Of a stretch of 30,199 nt of DNA, positions 1 to 8,246 are shown one piece after another (the first letter of the stretch is position 1; the number at the start of each line of letters is the position of its first letter). This DNA is from Pseudomonadota bacterium. GTDB taxonomy: Bacteria; Desulfobacterota; Desulfarculia; Desulfarculales; Desulfarculaceae. The translations under genes and the position numbers were made by a program. The notes beneath the pieces are model-generated. The model was not told the DNA's origin. It ran no database searches and was given only the letters and a program-made list of their open reading frames with translations. Location: the NCBI GenBank assembly GCA_018902755.1, contig JAHIQI010000021.1:1-30199 (forward strand). Direction: 5' to 3'.

Positions 1-385
1 CCAGGGAGGCTGCAAGCCAAGGCCCAGGGCCAAAAGATCGCCGGCATCCATGATGATCAACTCCAGCTACAGGCTCAAATGGATCGGCCAATCATGGCAT
101 CGCAACTACACCAATTCCACTCGTAACGACGAAGAGGCATAATAAATATTTTAATCTTATTGCGGTTGCCGGGGTCAGTGAAGCTTTTCGGCTAATACCT
201 GTAACCGAGTCCATACCGCCATAAATGAAGGTATGATTTGTAAGTTGAAGGCTGCTTGGGTGGGCCCGCAAATCACCTTCCTGGTGATCTTTTGGCCGCC
301 GTCTCAGCTGGGTTCTCCCCAGAGCAAAAAAACGGATAATTCCCAAATACCAAACACGCAAGTTTGGGCCTATACATCATTGTGC

Positions 386-414
386 TTGACATCGATTCAC
401 CGCCTGAGTTAAAT
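386..414 (+). promoter_or_regulatory. Sigma70-type promoter of the DUF35-thiolase-TRAP operon
   Basis: TTGACA at 386-391 is followed after exactly 17 bases by TTAAAT at 409-414. The end of the -10 box overlaps the TetR-type operator at 413-428, the arrangement expected for a repressor that blocks RNA polymerase. Transcription would start near 421. Confidence 0.7.
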
Positions 415-428
415 GATTGACTAGTCAT
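413..428. promoter_or_regulatory. TetR-type operator, site 1
   Basis: The 16-mer ATGATTGACTAGTCAT matches the palindromic consensus ATGAYTGRYCARTCAT at 15 of 16 positions; the consensus was derived by eye from four sites in this window. It overlaps the -10 box of the promoter at 386-414. The likely binder is the TetR protein encoded at 15841-16473 (inference). Confidence 0.7.
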
Positions 429-703
429 TCTGAAGTGAGGGAATGAGCTAAGCCAAGCGGTCCGGGCATTGCCAGGGCAAGGTCCACAGTACGGCACAAC
501 CATGATATATAATTAATTTGTATTGAAAAATCACAAAAGGCTGAGTGAGAGGCCTCGCATGGGTAAAGCCGGCCCATCCACAAAAACGAGCCTCCGAGTA
601 GTTCATGCCGCTGATAAAAAATGGAGCTTTGCCGTGCCGGAGGCTTTGCAGGAATAAGGCCGGACCGGCAGACAGCCCAGGCCCTCCCAAAGGAAGAATC
701 CAA

Positions 704-1147
704 ATGGCCAACCAAGACACCAAGCAGGAGAAAATCGCGGCCCTGCCCGATCTGTTTCAAATGGGCGATGATGGGGTGCACCTACGCAGCGCCAGATGCG
801 GCACCTGCGGCACTTGTTTTTTCCCGGAGTATCACGAGCAGCACCGGCCCGACTGCAGCCGCGAGGGAGTGGAAAAGGTCCTGCTCAGCCGCACCGGCCG
901 GCTGGCCAGTTACACCATCCAGTGCTACATGCCGCCGCCGCCTTTTAAGACCGAGGGCGACATAACCCCCTATCCCATTGGCATGGTGGAGTTCTCCGAG
1001 GGAATTCAGGTAGTGGGCATCATGGTCAATTGCACCGAGGACGATCTGGAGTTGGGGATGGCGGTGGAGACCACCACCTTCACCCTCTACCACGATGAGC
1101 AAGGTCAGGAGATTGTGACTTGGGCCTTCCGGCCGGTCAATGACTGA
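704..1147 (+). CDS. DUF35 OB-fold/zinc-ribbon acyl-CoA-associated protein
   Basis: This is a 147-residue protein of the DUF35 family, whose members pair with SCP2-type thiolases or aldolases and help bind the acyl-CoA substrate. An N-terminal rubredoxin-like zinc ribbon is visible as RCGTCGTCFFPEY near residues 28-40, followed by the OB-fold. The usual second CPxC knuckle reads HRPDC, so one cysteine appears replaced. The ATG at 704 is chosen because AGGA lies at a suitable distance upstream; an in-frame ATG at 605 would add a poorly conserved extension with no ribosome site. The gene lies 40 bases before the thiolase gene, the classic DUF35-thiolase pair, as in BbsA-BbsB of anaerobic toluene degradation or the Ltp2-DUF35 aldolases of steroid breakdown. 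The specific substrate is unknown. Confidence 0.8.
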   Translation: MANQDTKQEKIAALPDLFQMGDDGVHLRSARCGTCGTCFFPEYHEQHRPDCSREGVEKVLLSRTGRLASYTIQCYMPPPPFKTEGDITPYPIGMVEFSEGIQVVGIMVNCTEDDLELGMAVETTTFTLYHDEQGQEIVTWAFRPVND

Positions 1148-1187
1148 TTAATCTCCCCAGCGGCCGACCGCCGGACAGGAGTTCGTT

Positions 1188-2369
1188 ATGCGTGATGTAT
1201 CCATAATTGGGGTGGGGCTGCACCCCTGGGGCAAGTTCCCGGAAAAAACCTTCGTTGAAGTGGGAGTGACGGCCGTAGCCAACGCCCTGAAAGATGCCAG
1301 CGTCAAGTGGCACGAGATAGAGGCGATCAGCTCAGGTATTTACATTTGGGGCGGCAACGCCGGACACATCTCCGGGCAATATCTGGCGGCGGTCTTCGGC
1401 GAGACCGGAGTGCCCATCATCAATGTCTACAATGCCTGCGCTACCGGGGCGGCGGCCCTTCGCACCGCCTATTTGAGCGTGGCTTCCGGCCAGGTGGACA
1501 TGGCCCTGGCCGTTGGGGTTGACTTGTCGCCCGAGGGATTCTTGGGTGCCAAGTCGGACAACCCACGCCAAGACCGGGACGTGCTGCGCTGGCGCATGGT
1601 GGGCATGCCCAATCCAGCCTTCTGGGCCTTGGAGTGCCGTAAGCGCATGGCCAAATACGGCACCACCCCAGAGGACTTGGCCCAGGTGAAGGTAGTTCTC
1701 AGCAAGTACGGCGCCCTTAATCCCAACTCGCGCTATAAAAAAATCTACTCCCTGGAGCAGGTACTCAACTCACCCATGGTCAACGACCCTTTGCGTCTGT
1801 TCGAGATATGCGCTACCAGCGACGGCGCCGCTGCGGTGATCGTCTGTGCTTCGGAAAAGGCCGCCCGTTACACCTCGCAGCCGGTGAACATAGCCGCCTG
1901 CACCATGGGTAGCGCGATGTACGGCGACCCCACCATACGCATCTCGGCCCTGTCGGCCCCGGCCAAGGCCGAGGCCCCCATGCTTAGTGAAAGCTACTCC
2001 GCTTCCCAGCAAGCCTACCGCATCGCGGGCATCGGTCCCGAGGACGTGGACGTGCTGGAACTGCCCGACAACAGCTCTTGGCACTATCTGCAGTATCTGG
2101 AAACTTGCGGATTCTGCGGTGAGGGTGAAGCCGAGCGCATGCTGGCTGAAGGCGAGACACTGATCGGAGGTAAGGTGGCGGTGTGCCCTAGCGGGGGATT
2201 TTCCTCCTTTGGTGAGGCCATTGGAGCCCAGGCGGTGTGGCAGGTAGTGGAGGTTGTCACCCAACTGCGAGGCCAGTGTGGTGAGCGCCAGGTGCCCGAC
2301 GCCAAGGTGGCCATGGCCCAAACTTACGGTCTGATGGGCAACAGCGCTACCACCATATTGACGATCTAA
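1188..2369 (+). CDS. Thiolase-like acyl-CoA acetyltransferase/aldolase (SCP2-type)
   Basis: This 393-residue protein belongs to the SCP2/lipid-transfer thiolase family, which cleaves or condenses acyl-CoA thioesters. The N-terminal nucleophile motif NACATGAAA is present with Cys84. The second domain departs from classical thiolases: the HDxF region reads LPDNSSW (about 292-298), and the GHP motif that normally supplies a catalytic histidine reads FGEAIGAQ (about 341-348). Such changes occur in DUF35-partnered thiolase-like and aldolase proteins, so the reaction may be a specialised thiolysis or a retro-aldol cleavage (inference). AGGAG seven bases before the ATG supports the start. The gene sits between the DUF35 partner and the TRAP solute-binding protein in one operon. 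Confidence 0.85.
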   Translation: MRDVSIIGVGLHPWGKFPEKTFVEVGVTAVANALKDASVKWHEIEAISSGIYIWGGNAGHISGQYLAAVFGETGVPIINVYNACATGAAALRTAYLSVASGQVDMALAVGVDLSPEGFLGAKSDNPRQDRDVLRWRMVGMPNPAFWALECRKRMAKYGTTPEDLAQVKVVLSKYGALNPNSRYKKIYSLEQVLNSPMVNDPLRLFEICATSDGAAAVIVCASEKAARYTSQPVNIAACTMGSAMYGDPTIRISALSAPAKAEAPMLSESYSASQQAYRIAGIGPEDVDVLELPDNSSWHYLQYLETCGFCGEGEAERMLAEGETLIGGKVAVCPSGGFSSFGEAIGAQAVWQVVEVVTQLRGQCGERQVPDAKVAMAQTYGLMGNSATTILTI

Positions 2370-2469
2370 AGACGGGGATGATCCGGGAGTATTTGAGGGC
2401 CCGGTGTTCCCAGCCCCGGGAAAAGCACAGTAATAGCCAACCAGTCAGGAAAAACGAGGGAGGGTAAGC

Positions 2470-3486
2470 ATGATAAAAAAGGGCCTGATAATCATTGGGG
2501 TGATTATAGCGCTGGCCGTTTGGATCGCCGCGCCGGCCACGGCGGCTCCGAAATACAAATGGCGCGCTCAGTTGTTGACTCCCCTGACCAGCTACATGGG
2601 AACCGTGTATTGGGGCACATGGGTAAAGCTTGTCAAGGAACGCACCAACGGGCAGGTGGAGATTAAGCTCTTCCCACCCGGGGCCATCGCCAAAGGCACC
2701 CAGATTTACGGGGCGGTGCAGAACGGTGCGGTGGAGGTTGGCTGTAGCTATGGAGCTTATCACAGCACTGAGATTCCCGCCGCCTACGCCGAGTACAGCA
2801 TCCCCATGGGCTTCAAGGATATGAACGCGGTCTACGATTTTTACTACCAATATAAAAACGGCGAGGTGCTCAAGCTTCTCGATGGACTCTACCGCAAAAA
2901 GGGTACCACCTTGCTTTCCGTGGCCGCTTTCACCGTAGGCTTCATGACCAAGTTCCCCATCAACACCATCGCCGACCTCAAGGGCAAGAAACTTAGGGCC
3001 AGTGGCTCATATGCGGCACTGCTCAAGAACCTGGGCGCGGCGCCGGTGCTCTTGCCCAGCCCGGAGCAGTACATGGCCCTGCAGCGGGGAACCATCGATG
3101 GCACCCTAAACCCCCTGTACATGGCCCAGACCTACAAGCTCAAAGAGGTCATCAAGTACATAATGGTGCCCCCGGTGGGCTTCGGCCTGGGCGACACCTA
3201 CGTGAATCTGGATGCCTGGAACAAGCTGCCTACCAATCTTCAGGAGATCGTGCGACAGGCTGCGGTGGACGCGGCTCTGAAGTACTACAAGGTCGAGTAC
3301 GACAAGTTGGAGAGCCACGACATCAAGGAGGCAGAGAAGGTTGGAGTGAAGGTGCTCAAGCTCTCACCGGCCGAGCTTAAAGCCATCCGCAAGGCTGCGG
3401 AGCCTCTCTGGGCCCAGGTGGCGGCCAAGTCGCCGGCCAGCAAGCAGATCATTGACATGATGATTGAATACACCGGCAAGGACTAG
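2470..3486 (+). CDS. dctP: TRAP transporter solute-binding protein, DctP family
   Basis: This is a 338-residue periplasmic binding protein of a tripartite ATP-independent transporter. A signal peptide covers residues 1-26 (hydrophobic IIIGVIIALAVWIA core, cleavage after ATAA). The mature part has the DctP fold with the GKKLRASGS segment near 172-180; its arginine (Arg176) fits the conserved residue that binds substrate carboxylates in this family. A strong GAGGGAGGG ribosome site precedes the ATG. It would capture an organic acid and hand it to the DctQ/DctM membrane pair encoded downstream. Because it is co-transcribed with acyl-CoA chemistry genes, the ligand is probably the acid that the CoA ligase at 13974 activates (inference). 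Confidence 0.92.
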   Translation: MIKKGLIIIGVIIALAVWIAAPATAAPKYKWRAQLLTPLTSYMGTVYWGTWVKLVKERTNGQVEIKLFPPGAIAKGTQIYGAVQNGAVEVGCSYGAYHSTEIPAAYAEYSIPMGFKDMNAVYDFYYQYKNGEVLKLLDGLYRKKGTTLLSVAAFTVGFMTKFPINTIADLKGKKLRASGSYAALLKNLGAAPVLLPSPEQYMALQRGTIDGTLNPLYMAQTYKLKEVIKYIMVPPVGFGLGDTYVNLDAWNKLPTNLQEIVRQAAVDAALKYYKVEYDKLESHDIKEAEKVGVKVLKLSPAELKAIRKAAEPLWAQVAAKSPASKQIIDMMIEYTGKD

Positions 3487-3500
3487 ATTCTAAGAATTAT

Positions 3501-3577
3501 AGGGTTGTTCATGGGCTTCCATCGTGGCAACTGCATCGACCGCCTGCGGTTTCTGCCATGGGCCCCTGAACAACCCT
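3501..3577 (+). repeat. Long imperfect inverted repeat between dctP and dctQ
   Basis: The arms 3501-3516 and 3562-3577 are complementary at 15 of 16 positions. The interior can pair further (TGGCA at 3525-3529 with TGCCA at 3554-3558). The hairpin starts 14 bases after the dctP stop and has no T-tract after it, so it looks more like an mRNA-stabilising or partially terminating structure than a full terminator. Confidence 0.7.
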
Positions 3578-3615
3578 GGCTATGATCTTATAGCCTGGAC
3601 TGTTCGTTCCACTGG

Positions 3616-3733
3616 GCCAATTGGCGTGGGCGCCGGGAGACGGTTTATCGTGGCGTAATGGAGCCGTACGGGCAATGACCACGTAGCGGCTAGGGCCGTT
3701 GTAAACAGGGAACCGCATAACCCAATTAATTGG
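3616..3733. promoter_or_regulatory. Two CCAATTGG-like palindromes before dctQ
   Basis: GCCAATTGGC at 3616-3625 and CCAATTAATTGG at 3722-3733 are perfect palindromes in the gap between dctP and dctQ; the second ends 10 bases before the dctQ start codon. They do not resemble the TetR operators. They may be sites for another regulator or chance AT-rich palindromes. Confidence 0.3.
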
Positions 3734-3743
3734 ACATGTAACC

Positions 3744-4280
3744 ATGCGGTTATTGTACAGAATAATCCGGGTAATAGATGCCGCCTCTAAGGTGGTGGGC
3801 AACGTCTCGTTGCTGCTGGTCTTCACCCTTATGATCGTCATGGTCTACGAAGTGGTAATGCGCTACCTGTTCACCGCGCCCACCATTTGGGCCATGGAAC
3901 TCAGTGGCTATCTGATGCTGCTGTTCGTGGCCCTGGGCGGGTCCTTGACCCTGCTCAAGGACAAGCACATAAACGTAGATATCTTCTATAGCCGCCTGAG
4001 CCCCCGGGGGCAGGCCATCATGAACGTTTTCACTTTCGGACTATTTTTCGCTTTCATCTATTTCTTTTTCTCCCTGGCCCTGAAACAAACCATTACGGCA
4101 ACCAAGTTCTTGCACGCCTCGGGCACCATCTGGAACCCACCCATCTGGCCCATAAAGATGCTGGTGACCTTCGGGGTGGGCCTGGTGATGTTGCAGGGAA
4201 TCGCTAAATTCATGCGTGATCTGGTCATGGCCATCACCGGGGCTCCAATTGAGCAGCACTTAGGCGAGGAAAAAGGCTAG
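3744..4280 (+). CDS. dctQ: TRAP transporter small membrane subunit, DctQ family
   Basis: This 178-residue protein is the four-helix small membrane subunit of the TRAP transporter. Hydrophobic segments are visible near residues 18-40, 50-68, 90-115 and 130-150. The motif EVVMRYLFTAPTIWAMELS in the second quarter is characteristic of DctQ. It forms the membrane complex with DctM and receives substrate from the DctP protein encoded upstream. It starts 257 bases after dctP, across a hairpin, but its stop is only 2 bases before dctM, so the two membrane subunits are tightly coupled. No strong ribosome site is seen before the ATG, so the exact start is less certain. Confidence 0.9.
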   Translation: MRLLYRIIRVIDAASKVVGNVSLLLVFTLMIVMVYEVVMRYLFTAPTIWAMELSGYLMLLFVALGGSLTLLKDKHINVDIFYSRLSPRGQAIMNVFTFGLFFAFIYFFFSLALKQTITATKFLHASGTIWNPPIWPIKMLVTFGVGLVMLQGIAKFMRDLVMAITGAPIEQHLGEEKG

Positions 4281-4282
4281 TC

Positions 4283-5593
4283 ATGGGCATCGAACTGGTA
4301 ACCGCGATTATCTTTCTGGTGCTCATTCTGATCCTTATGACAGGCATGCCCCTGGCCTTTGCCTTCGGTGCCTCAATGGTGGTGCTCACCTTTTGGCAGA
4401 TGGGGCCAAACGCTCTCTATTTAATAGTGACCACCGCCTACTCCGACTGGAGCAGCTATCTGCTGCTGGCTATTCCCTTGTTCGTGCTTATGGCCAAGTT
4501 CTTGCAGCACTCGGGGTTGGCCGAGAAAATGTACTCCACCATGTACAAATGGATGGGGGGGCTGCCTGGTGGCCTGGCCATGGGCACCATCTTCGTGTGC
4601 GCAATATTCGCGGCCATGTCCGGGGTCAGCGGCGCTGCCACAGTGGCCATGGGACTCATCGCCTTGCCCTCCATGCTCAAGCGGGGCTATGACAAAAAAT
4701 TGGCCGCTGGCACCATTGCTGCCGGTGGCTCCCTGGGCATACTCATTCCCCCCAGCATCATCATGGTGGTCTACGCCAGCCTTACCAATGTGTCGGTGGG
4801 CAAAATGTTCATGGCCGGGGTAGTACCTGGCATCATTCTCACCGCCATCTACATGTTCCAGGTGGGATTCCTGTGCTGGCTCAAGCCCAGCTATGGCCCG
4901 CCAATTCCTGTAGAGGAGAGGGTAAGTTTCAAGGAGAAGGTGGCCAGCCTCAAGGGGGTGGTGATGCCCCTAGGCCTAATAGTGGTGGTCCTAGGGGTCA
5001 TCTACACGGGCGTTTGCACTCCCACCGAGGCGGCTGGCATCGGTGCCTTTGTGGCCTTTATCATCACCATCCTGCACGGCAAACTCACCTGGAAGGTGTT
5101 TTATAATTCCTTGTCCGAAACCCTGACCCTGAGTGTGATGATCATGTGGATCGTGCTGGGGGCCAAATGCTTCGTGCACATCTACAGCGCTACTGGAGCC
5201 AGCGACTTTGTGGGCGAGTTCATCGGAAGCCTGCCCCTGAACAAGTGGTTCATAGTGATCATCATGCAGTTCATCATCCTGTTTTTGGGCATGTTCATCG
5301 ACCCCATAGGCATCATGATGATCACCGTACCGGTGTTCGTGCCCCTCATAGAGAGCTTCGGTATGGACGCGATTTGGTTCGGGGTGCTGTTGACCATTAA
5401 TCTGGAGATGGCCTACATTACACCGCCTTTCGGCCTGAACTTGTTCTATCTAAAAAGCATCCTGCCACCCGAGGTGACCATGCAGGATCTTTACCGCTCC
5501 ATTGTGCCCTTTGTGTTGCGCGACATGGCAGCCATGGCCCTTATCATGATTTTCCCCTGGTTGGTAATGTGGCTGCCCAACCAGATGAAATAG
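4283..5593 (+). CDS. dctM: TRAP transporter large permease subunit, DctM family
   Basis: This is a 436-residue, very hydrophobic protein with about 12 predicted membrane spans, the normal length for DctM. Family landmarks include MTGMPLAFAFGAS near the N-terminus, the AAMSGVSGAATVAMGLIALP region and GGSLGILIPPSI near residues 148-160, and PIGIMMITVPVFVPL plus ITPPFGLNLF towards the C-terminus. It is the ion-coupled channel subunit that imports the DctP-bound acid across the inner membrane. It begins 2 bases after dctQ, and a GAGGA-rich ribosome site lies inside the end of dctQ. It is the last gene of the first operon. Confidence 0.93.
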   Translation: MGIELVTAIIFLVLILILMTGMPLAFAFGASMVVLTFWQMGPNALYLIVTTAYSDWSSYLLLAIPLFVLMAKFLQHSGLAEKMYSTMYKWMGGLPGGLAMGTIFVCAIFAAMSGVSGAATVAMGLIALPSMLKRGYDKKLAAGTIAAGGSLGILIPPSIIMVVYASLTNVSVGKMFMAGVVPGIILTAIYMFQVGFLCWLKPSYGPPIPVEERVSFKEKVASLKGVVMPLGLIVVVLGVIYTGVCTPTEAAGIGAFVAFIITILHGKLTWKVFYNSLSETLTLSVMIMWIVLGAKCFVHIYSATGASDFVGEFIGSLPLNKWFIVIIMQFIILFLGMFIDPIGIMMITVPVFVPLIESFGMDAIWFGVLLTINLEMAYITPPFGLNLFYLKSILPPEVTMQDLYRSIVPFVLRDMAAMALIMIFPWLVMWLPNQMK

Positions 5594-5702
5594 GGGCGCG
5601 GCCTCAGGTAAATGCATTGGCGCGGACAGTTGGCTTTAATTGTTTGCCGGGTCGGGCCGGAATTTTCAGTTTATACGGGCAAATCCGGTTAATAATTTTC
5701 AA

Positions 5703-5718
5703 ATGACTGGTCAATCAT
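5703..5718. promoter_or_regulatory. TetR-type operator, site 2
   Basis: ATGACTGGTCAATCAT matches the palindromic consensus ATGAYTGRYCARTCAT fully. It lies about 92 bases before the molybdoenzyme start codon. No clear -35/-10 pair is seen, although TTAATA and CATATA hexamers lie on either side. Confidence 0.7.
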
Positions 5719-5809
5719 ATACGGGAAGGCTTGAGCGCCCACGGCCGGATCACGCATAACCGAGTGGCTAAGCTTGGTTGCCCGTAACCCCCTGACTGAG
5801 GTGTCTCTT

Positions 5810-7909
5810 ATGGAAAACGCCAAACAATGGCACCATGTGTTCTGTCACATCTGCCCGGCCCACTGCGCCCGCAAGGTGGCGGTTGAAAACGGCGAAATCG
5901 TCGCTGTGGTGCCTGACAAGGAAAGCCCCTACCCCAGCACGCCTTGTCTGTACAACAAGAGCCAGATCATGAAGGAGGTGCGTTCCCACCCCGACCGGCT
6001 GCAATACCCGCTTAAAAGGGTGGGCACCCGCGGTGGCGGCAAGTGGGAGCGGATTTCCTGGGACGAGGCCCTAGACACCATCGCCGAGAAAATCAACGGC
6101 TACAAGGAACAATTCGGTGCTGATAGCGTGGCCTTTTTGCTGGGCGAGCCCAAGGAATTGGAGTTCGCCTTTGCTCAGAGGTTCGCTAGCGTATTCGGCA
6201 CTGCCAACTGCGTCACCCCGGGTAATTACTGAGGCGTGCCCAGGCTGGCAGGTGCCAGCTCTGTATTCGGGGGAACCTTCTACGCCCAGCCCACTGAGGA
6301 GACGGGCCTGATCCTCCTGTGGGGTTCCAACCCCCTGGGGCTCATGGGCGGCGAGCGCCGCGAACGCATCCAGACCGCCCTCAAGGCCGGGGCTAAGATG
6401 GTGGTCGTCGACCCTAAGGCCATCCGGCCCTCCCGCAAGGCTGACATATGGATAAGCCCCCGTCCCCAGAGCGATGGGGTGCTGGCCCTGGGTTTCATCA
6501 AGGTGCTTATAGAGGAAAAGCTCTATGACCAGGACTTCGTGACCAACTGGACCGTGGGCTTCGACGAGCTAGCCAAGGAGGTGGCCACTTTCACCCTGGA
6601 TGATGTGGAACGCCTGACCTGGGTGCCCAAGGAACAGATAGTCAAGGCGGCCCGCATGTTCGCCCACCCGGACAACCGGCCCTTCTGCCTATGGGAGGGC
6701 AACGGCCTAGAGCGCAACATCCACGCCTACCAAAACATGCGGGCCATCAACATCATGGCCGCACTCCTGGGCGACGTGAACAAGCCCGGTGGCAATGTAA
6801 AGATGTCCCCCGCCCCATTTGCCCGCATGGGCCGCTTCTACATGCTCAGGAACTCCCCGCGCCGCTTCGACCGGGGTTTGTGCAGCCCCTTCCGGGTGGG
6901 CATGCCCGCAGCCTATGTGCCGCCACAGGCCTTTGTGCGGGCAGTGCTTGAAGACAAGCCCTATCCCATCAAGGCGGCCATCTCAATATTGACCAATCCC
7001 CTTATCAGCTACCCGGACACCGAGGCCACATACAAGGTTTTCCAGAAGCTGGACTTCGTGGTCACCGCGGAGATATTCCCCTCACCCACCACTGCCATGT
7101 CCGACATCGTGCTGCCCGCGGCCTGGGGCAATGAACACAGCTCGGCAGGCTACTGGCCCGGCTGGCAGCAGAGCCTCCGAGCCTATCCCCAGCTGGTGGA
7201 GCCGCCGGGCGAGGCCAAGTCCAACCCCGAGTGGATCAACGAGCTGGCCAAAAAGACCGGTCTGGGCGAGTACTTCTGGGAGGATTGGCACGACTGCCTT
7301 GAGGAAATCCTCAAGCCCTCGGGCCTGACCTACGAGCAGTTCAAGGAAAAGCGCTGCCTCAAGGCGACCAAGGAATATGAGCGGCCTGAGCAGGGCCTGT
7401 TCAAGACTCCCTCAGGTAAGGCGGAGCTGTATTCCGAGTACCTAAAGCAACTGGACTATGAGCCCACTCCTCGTTTCGCAGAGGTCAGCCAGTTCCGCTA
7501 TGAGACCTCTGAAGAATATCCCTTGCTCATGTTCAACGGCAAGGAAGAAGCCTTCATGAACAATGGGTACAAGCACGTCCAGATAGCTCGGGCCCTCAAA
7601 CCCTATGCCACCGTGCAGATGAATCCAGCCACCGCCGAGGAGCTAGGGCTGGTAGAGGACGAGTGGGTCTACATCGAGACCCCCAAGGGGCGCATCCAGC
7701 AGGTGCTCAAGCTGGACCCCAATTTGCACCCCAAGCTGGTGTTCCCCTCCATGGGCTGGTGGTACCCCGAAGACCCGGAGGACCTGTTCCAGTTCCGCAA
7801 GTCCAACATCAATGTACTCACCTCCAGCGAGCCTCCCTATGATTGCGAGACTGGCTCGGTGGAGCTTGGGGCCATCCCCTGCCGGGTATATCCGGTCAAG
7901 CGTGACTAG
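5810..7909 (+). CDS. Selenocysteine-containing molybdopterin oxidoreductase
   Basis: This is one 699-residue enzyme of the DMSO-reductase/formate dehydrogenase superfamily, read through an in-frame UGA at 6230-6232 as selenocysteine 141. An N-terminal [4Fe-4S] site is made by Cys12, Cys15, Cys19 and Cys46. Next come the molybdopterin-binding domains, and a C-terminal dinucleotide-binding beta-barrel begins near residue 560. The UGA falls where related enzymes carry the Mo/W-ligating Cys or Sec (context PGNY-Sec-GVPRLAG). Reading continues in the same frame at normal quality, and a SECIS hairpin follows. The start at ATG 5810 has GAGGTG upstream. No Tat signal, ferredoxin subunit or membrane anchor is encoded nearby, so it is probably cytoplasmic and either single-subunit or served by an external electron carrier. 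The architecture resembles acetylene hydratase-like and other substrate-oxidising members. The substrate is unknown. Confidence 0.85.
6230..6260 (+). promoter_or_regulatory. Bacterial SECIS element after in-frame UGA
   Basis: The UGA at 6230-6232 is followed after 11 bases by a perfect 6-bp stem, GCTGGC (6244-6249) with GCCAGC (6254-6259), closing the loop AGGT; a G-U pair (6243/6260) may extend it. Spacing and loop match the classic E. coli fdhF SECIS, where the stem also starts 11 bases after UGA and the loop begins AGGU. This supports SelB-dependent selenocysteine insertion. Confidence 0.8.
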
Positions 7910-7918
7910 GGCGGCGGC

Positions 7919-7936
7919 GGGGGCCAAAAGGCCCTC
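7919..7936 (+). repeat. Short intercistronic hairpin
   Basis: GGGCC (7921-7925) and GGCCC (7930-7934) pair around an AAAA loop, extendable by two pairs. It sits just after the molybdoenzyme stop codon. No T-tract follows, so it is probably not a terminator. Confidence 0.35.
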
Positions 7937-7970
7937 GCCAGCCCGGGCGGTGGACTGCTAAAGTCGGATC

Positions 7971-8246
7971 ATGCTCAATCTGCCGCCAAAGCGCTGGAAA
8001 AAGGCTCGACTGGAGCCGCAAGGCCAGGGGGCCTATGTGCTGACCTTCCTGACTCCCCTCAGAGACCGAGCGGAGTTCAAGGCCATCCTACGCGAGGACA
8101 TAGAGATGTGCCTTGACGAGGGAGACCGGGTGACCCGGGCGAACTGGGAGGAGCGCAGCCTGACTCTGGAGATTGCCGATTACAAAGCCTTCAGGCGGCG
8201 ATTGGTCTACGTCAACATTCTCCTAGAGGACCCTGCGGCTACATGA
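7971..8246 (+). CDS. Small conserved-looking protein of unknown function
   Basis: This is a 91-residue protein with no signal peptide, membrane segment or cysteine pair; its single cysteine is near residue 48. It has an alternating beta/alpha look: strands around YVLTFLTPL and RSLTLEIADY, and a helix around DRAEFKAILREDIEMCLDEG. The family is not recognised; a Pcc1-like small alpha/beta fold is only a loose impression. Its stop codon overlaps the start of the radical SAM gene in ATGA, so the two are translationally coupled. It lies 61 bases after the selenoenzyme. It may be a small accessory or recognition subunit for the radical SAM protein or the enzyme (inference). Confidence 0.65.
   Translation: MLNLPPKRWKKARLEPQGQGAYVLTFLTPLRDRAEFKAILREDIEMCLDEGDRVTRANWEERSLTLEIADYKAFRRRLVYVNILLEDPAAT

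Larger units (their letters stand above)
1..703. other. No recognisable gene; leader and promoter region
   Basis: No convincing complete gene is seen here. Two plus-strand frames are open from the left edge to stops at about 124-126 and 140-142, so the 3' end of a gene could be cut off by the window edge, but neither frame gives a recognisable protein. The right half holds the promoter and operator at 386-428 and then an unusually long leader of about 275 bases before the first start codon at 704. The leader contains short inverted repeats, for example around 561-580. Confidence 0.5.

Noticed and set aside
1..142. 3' end of a gene running in from the left edge
   Set aside because: Two frames are open but neither product is recognisable, and the stretch is too short to judge.
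5774..6232. A separate 5' gene ending at TGA 6230, with a second gene starting at GTG 6236 (a nonsense-mutated pseudogene)
   Set aside because: Frame and sequence quality continue unchanged past the TGA. The TGA lies at the known Sec/Cys ligand position, and a SECIS-like hairpin follows at the right distance.
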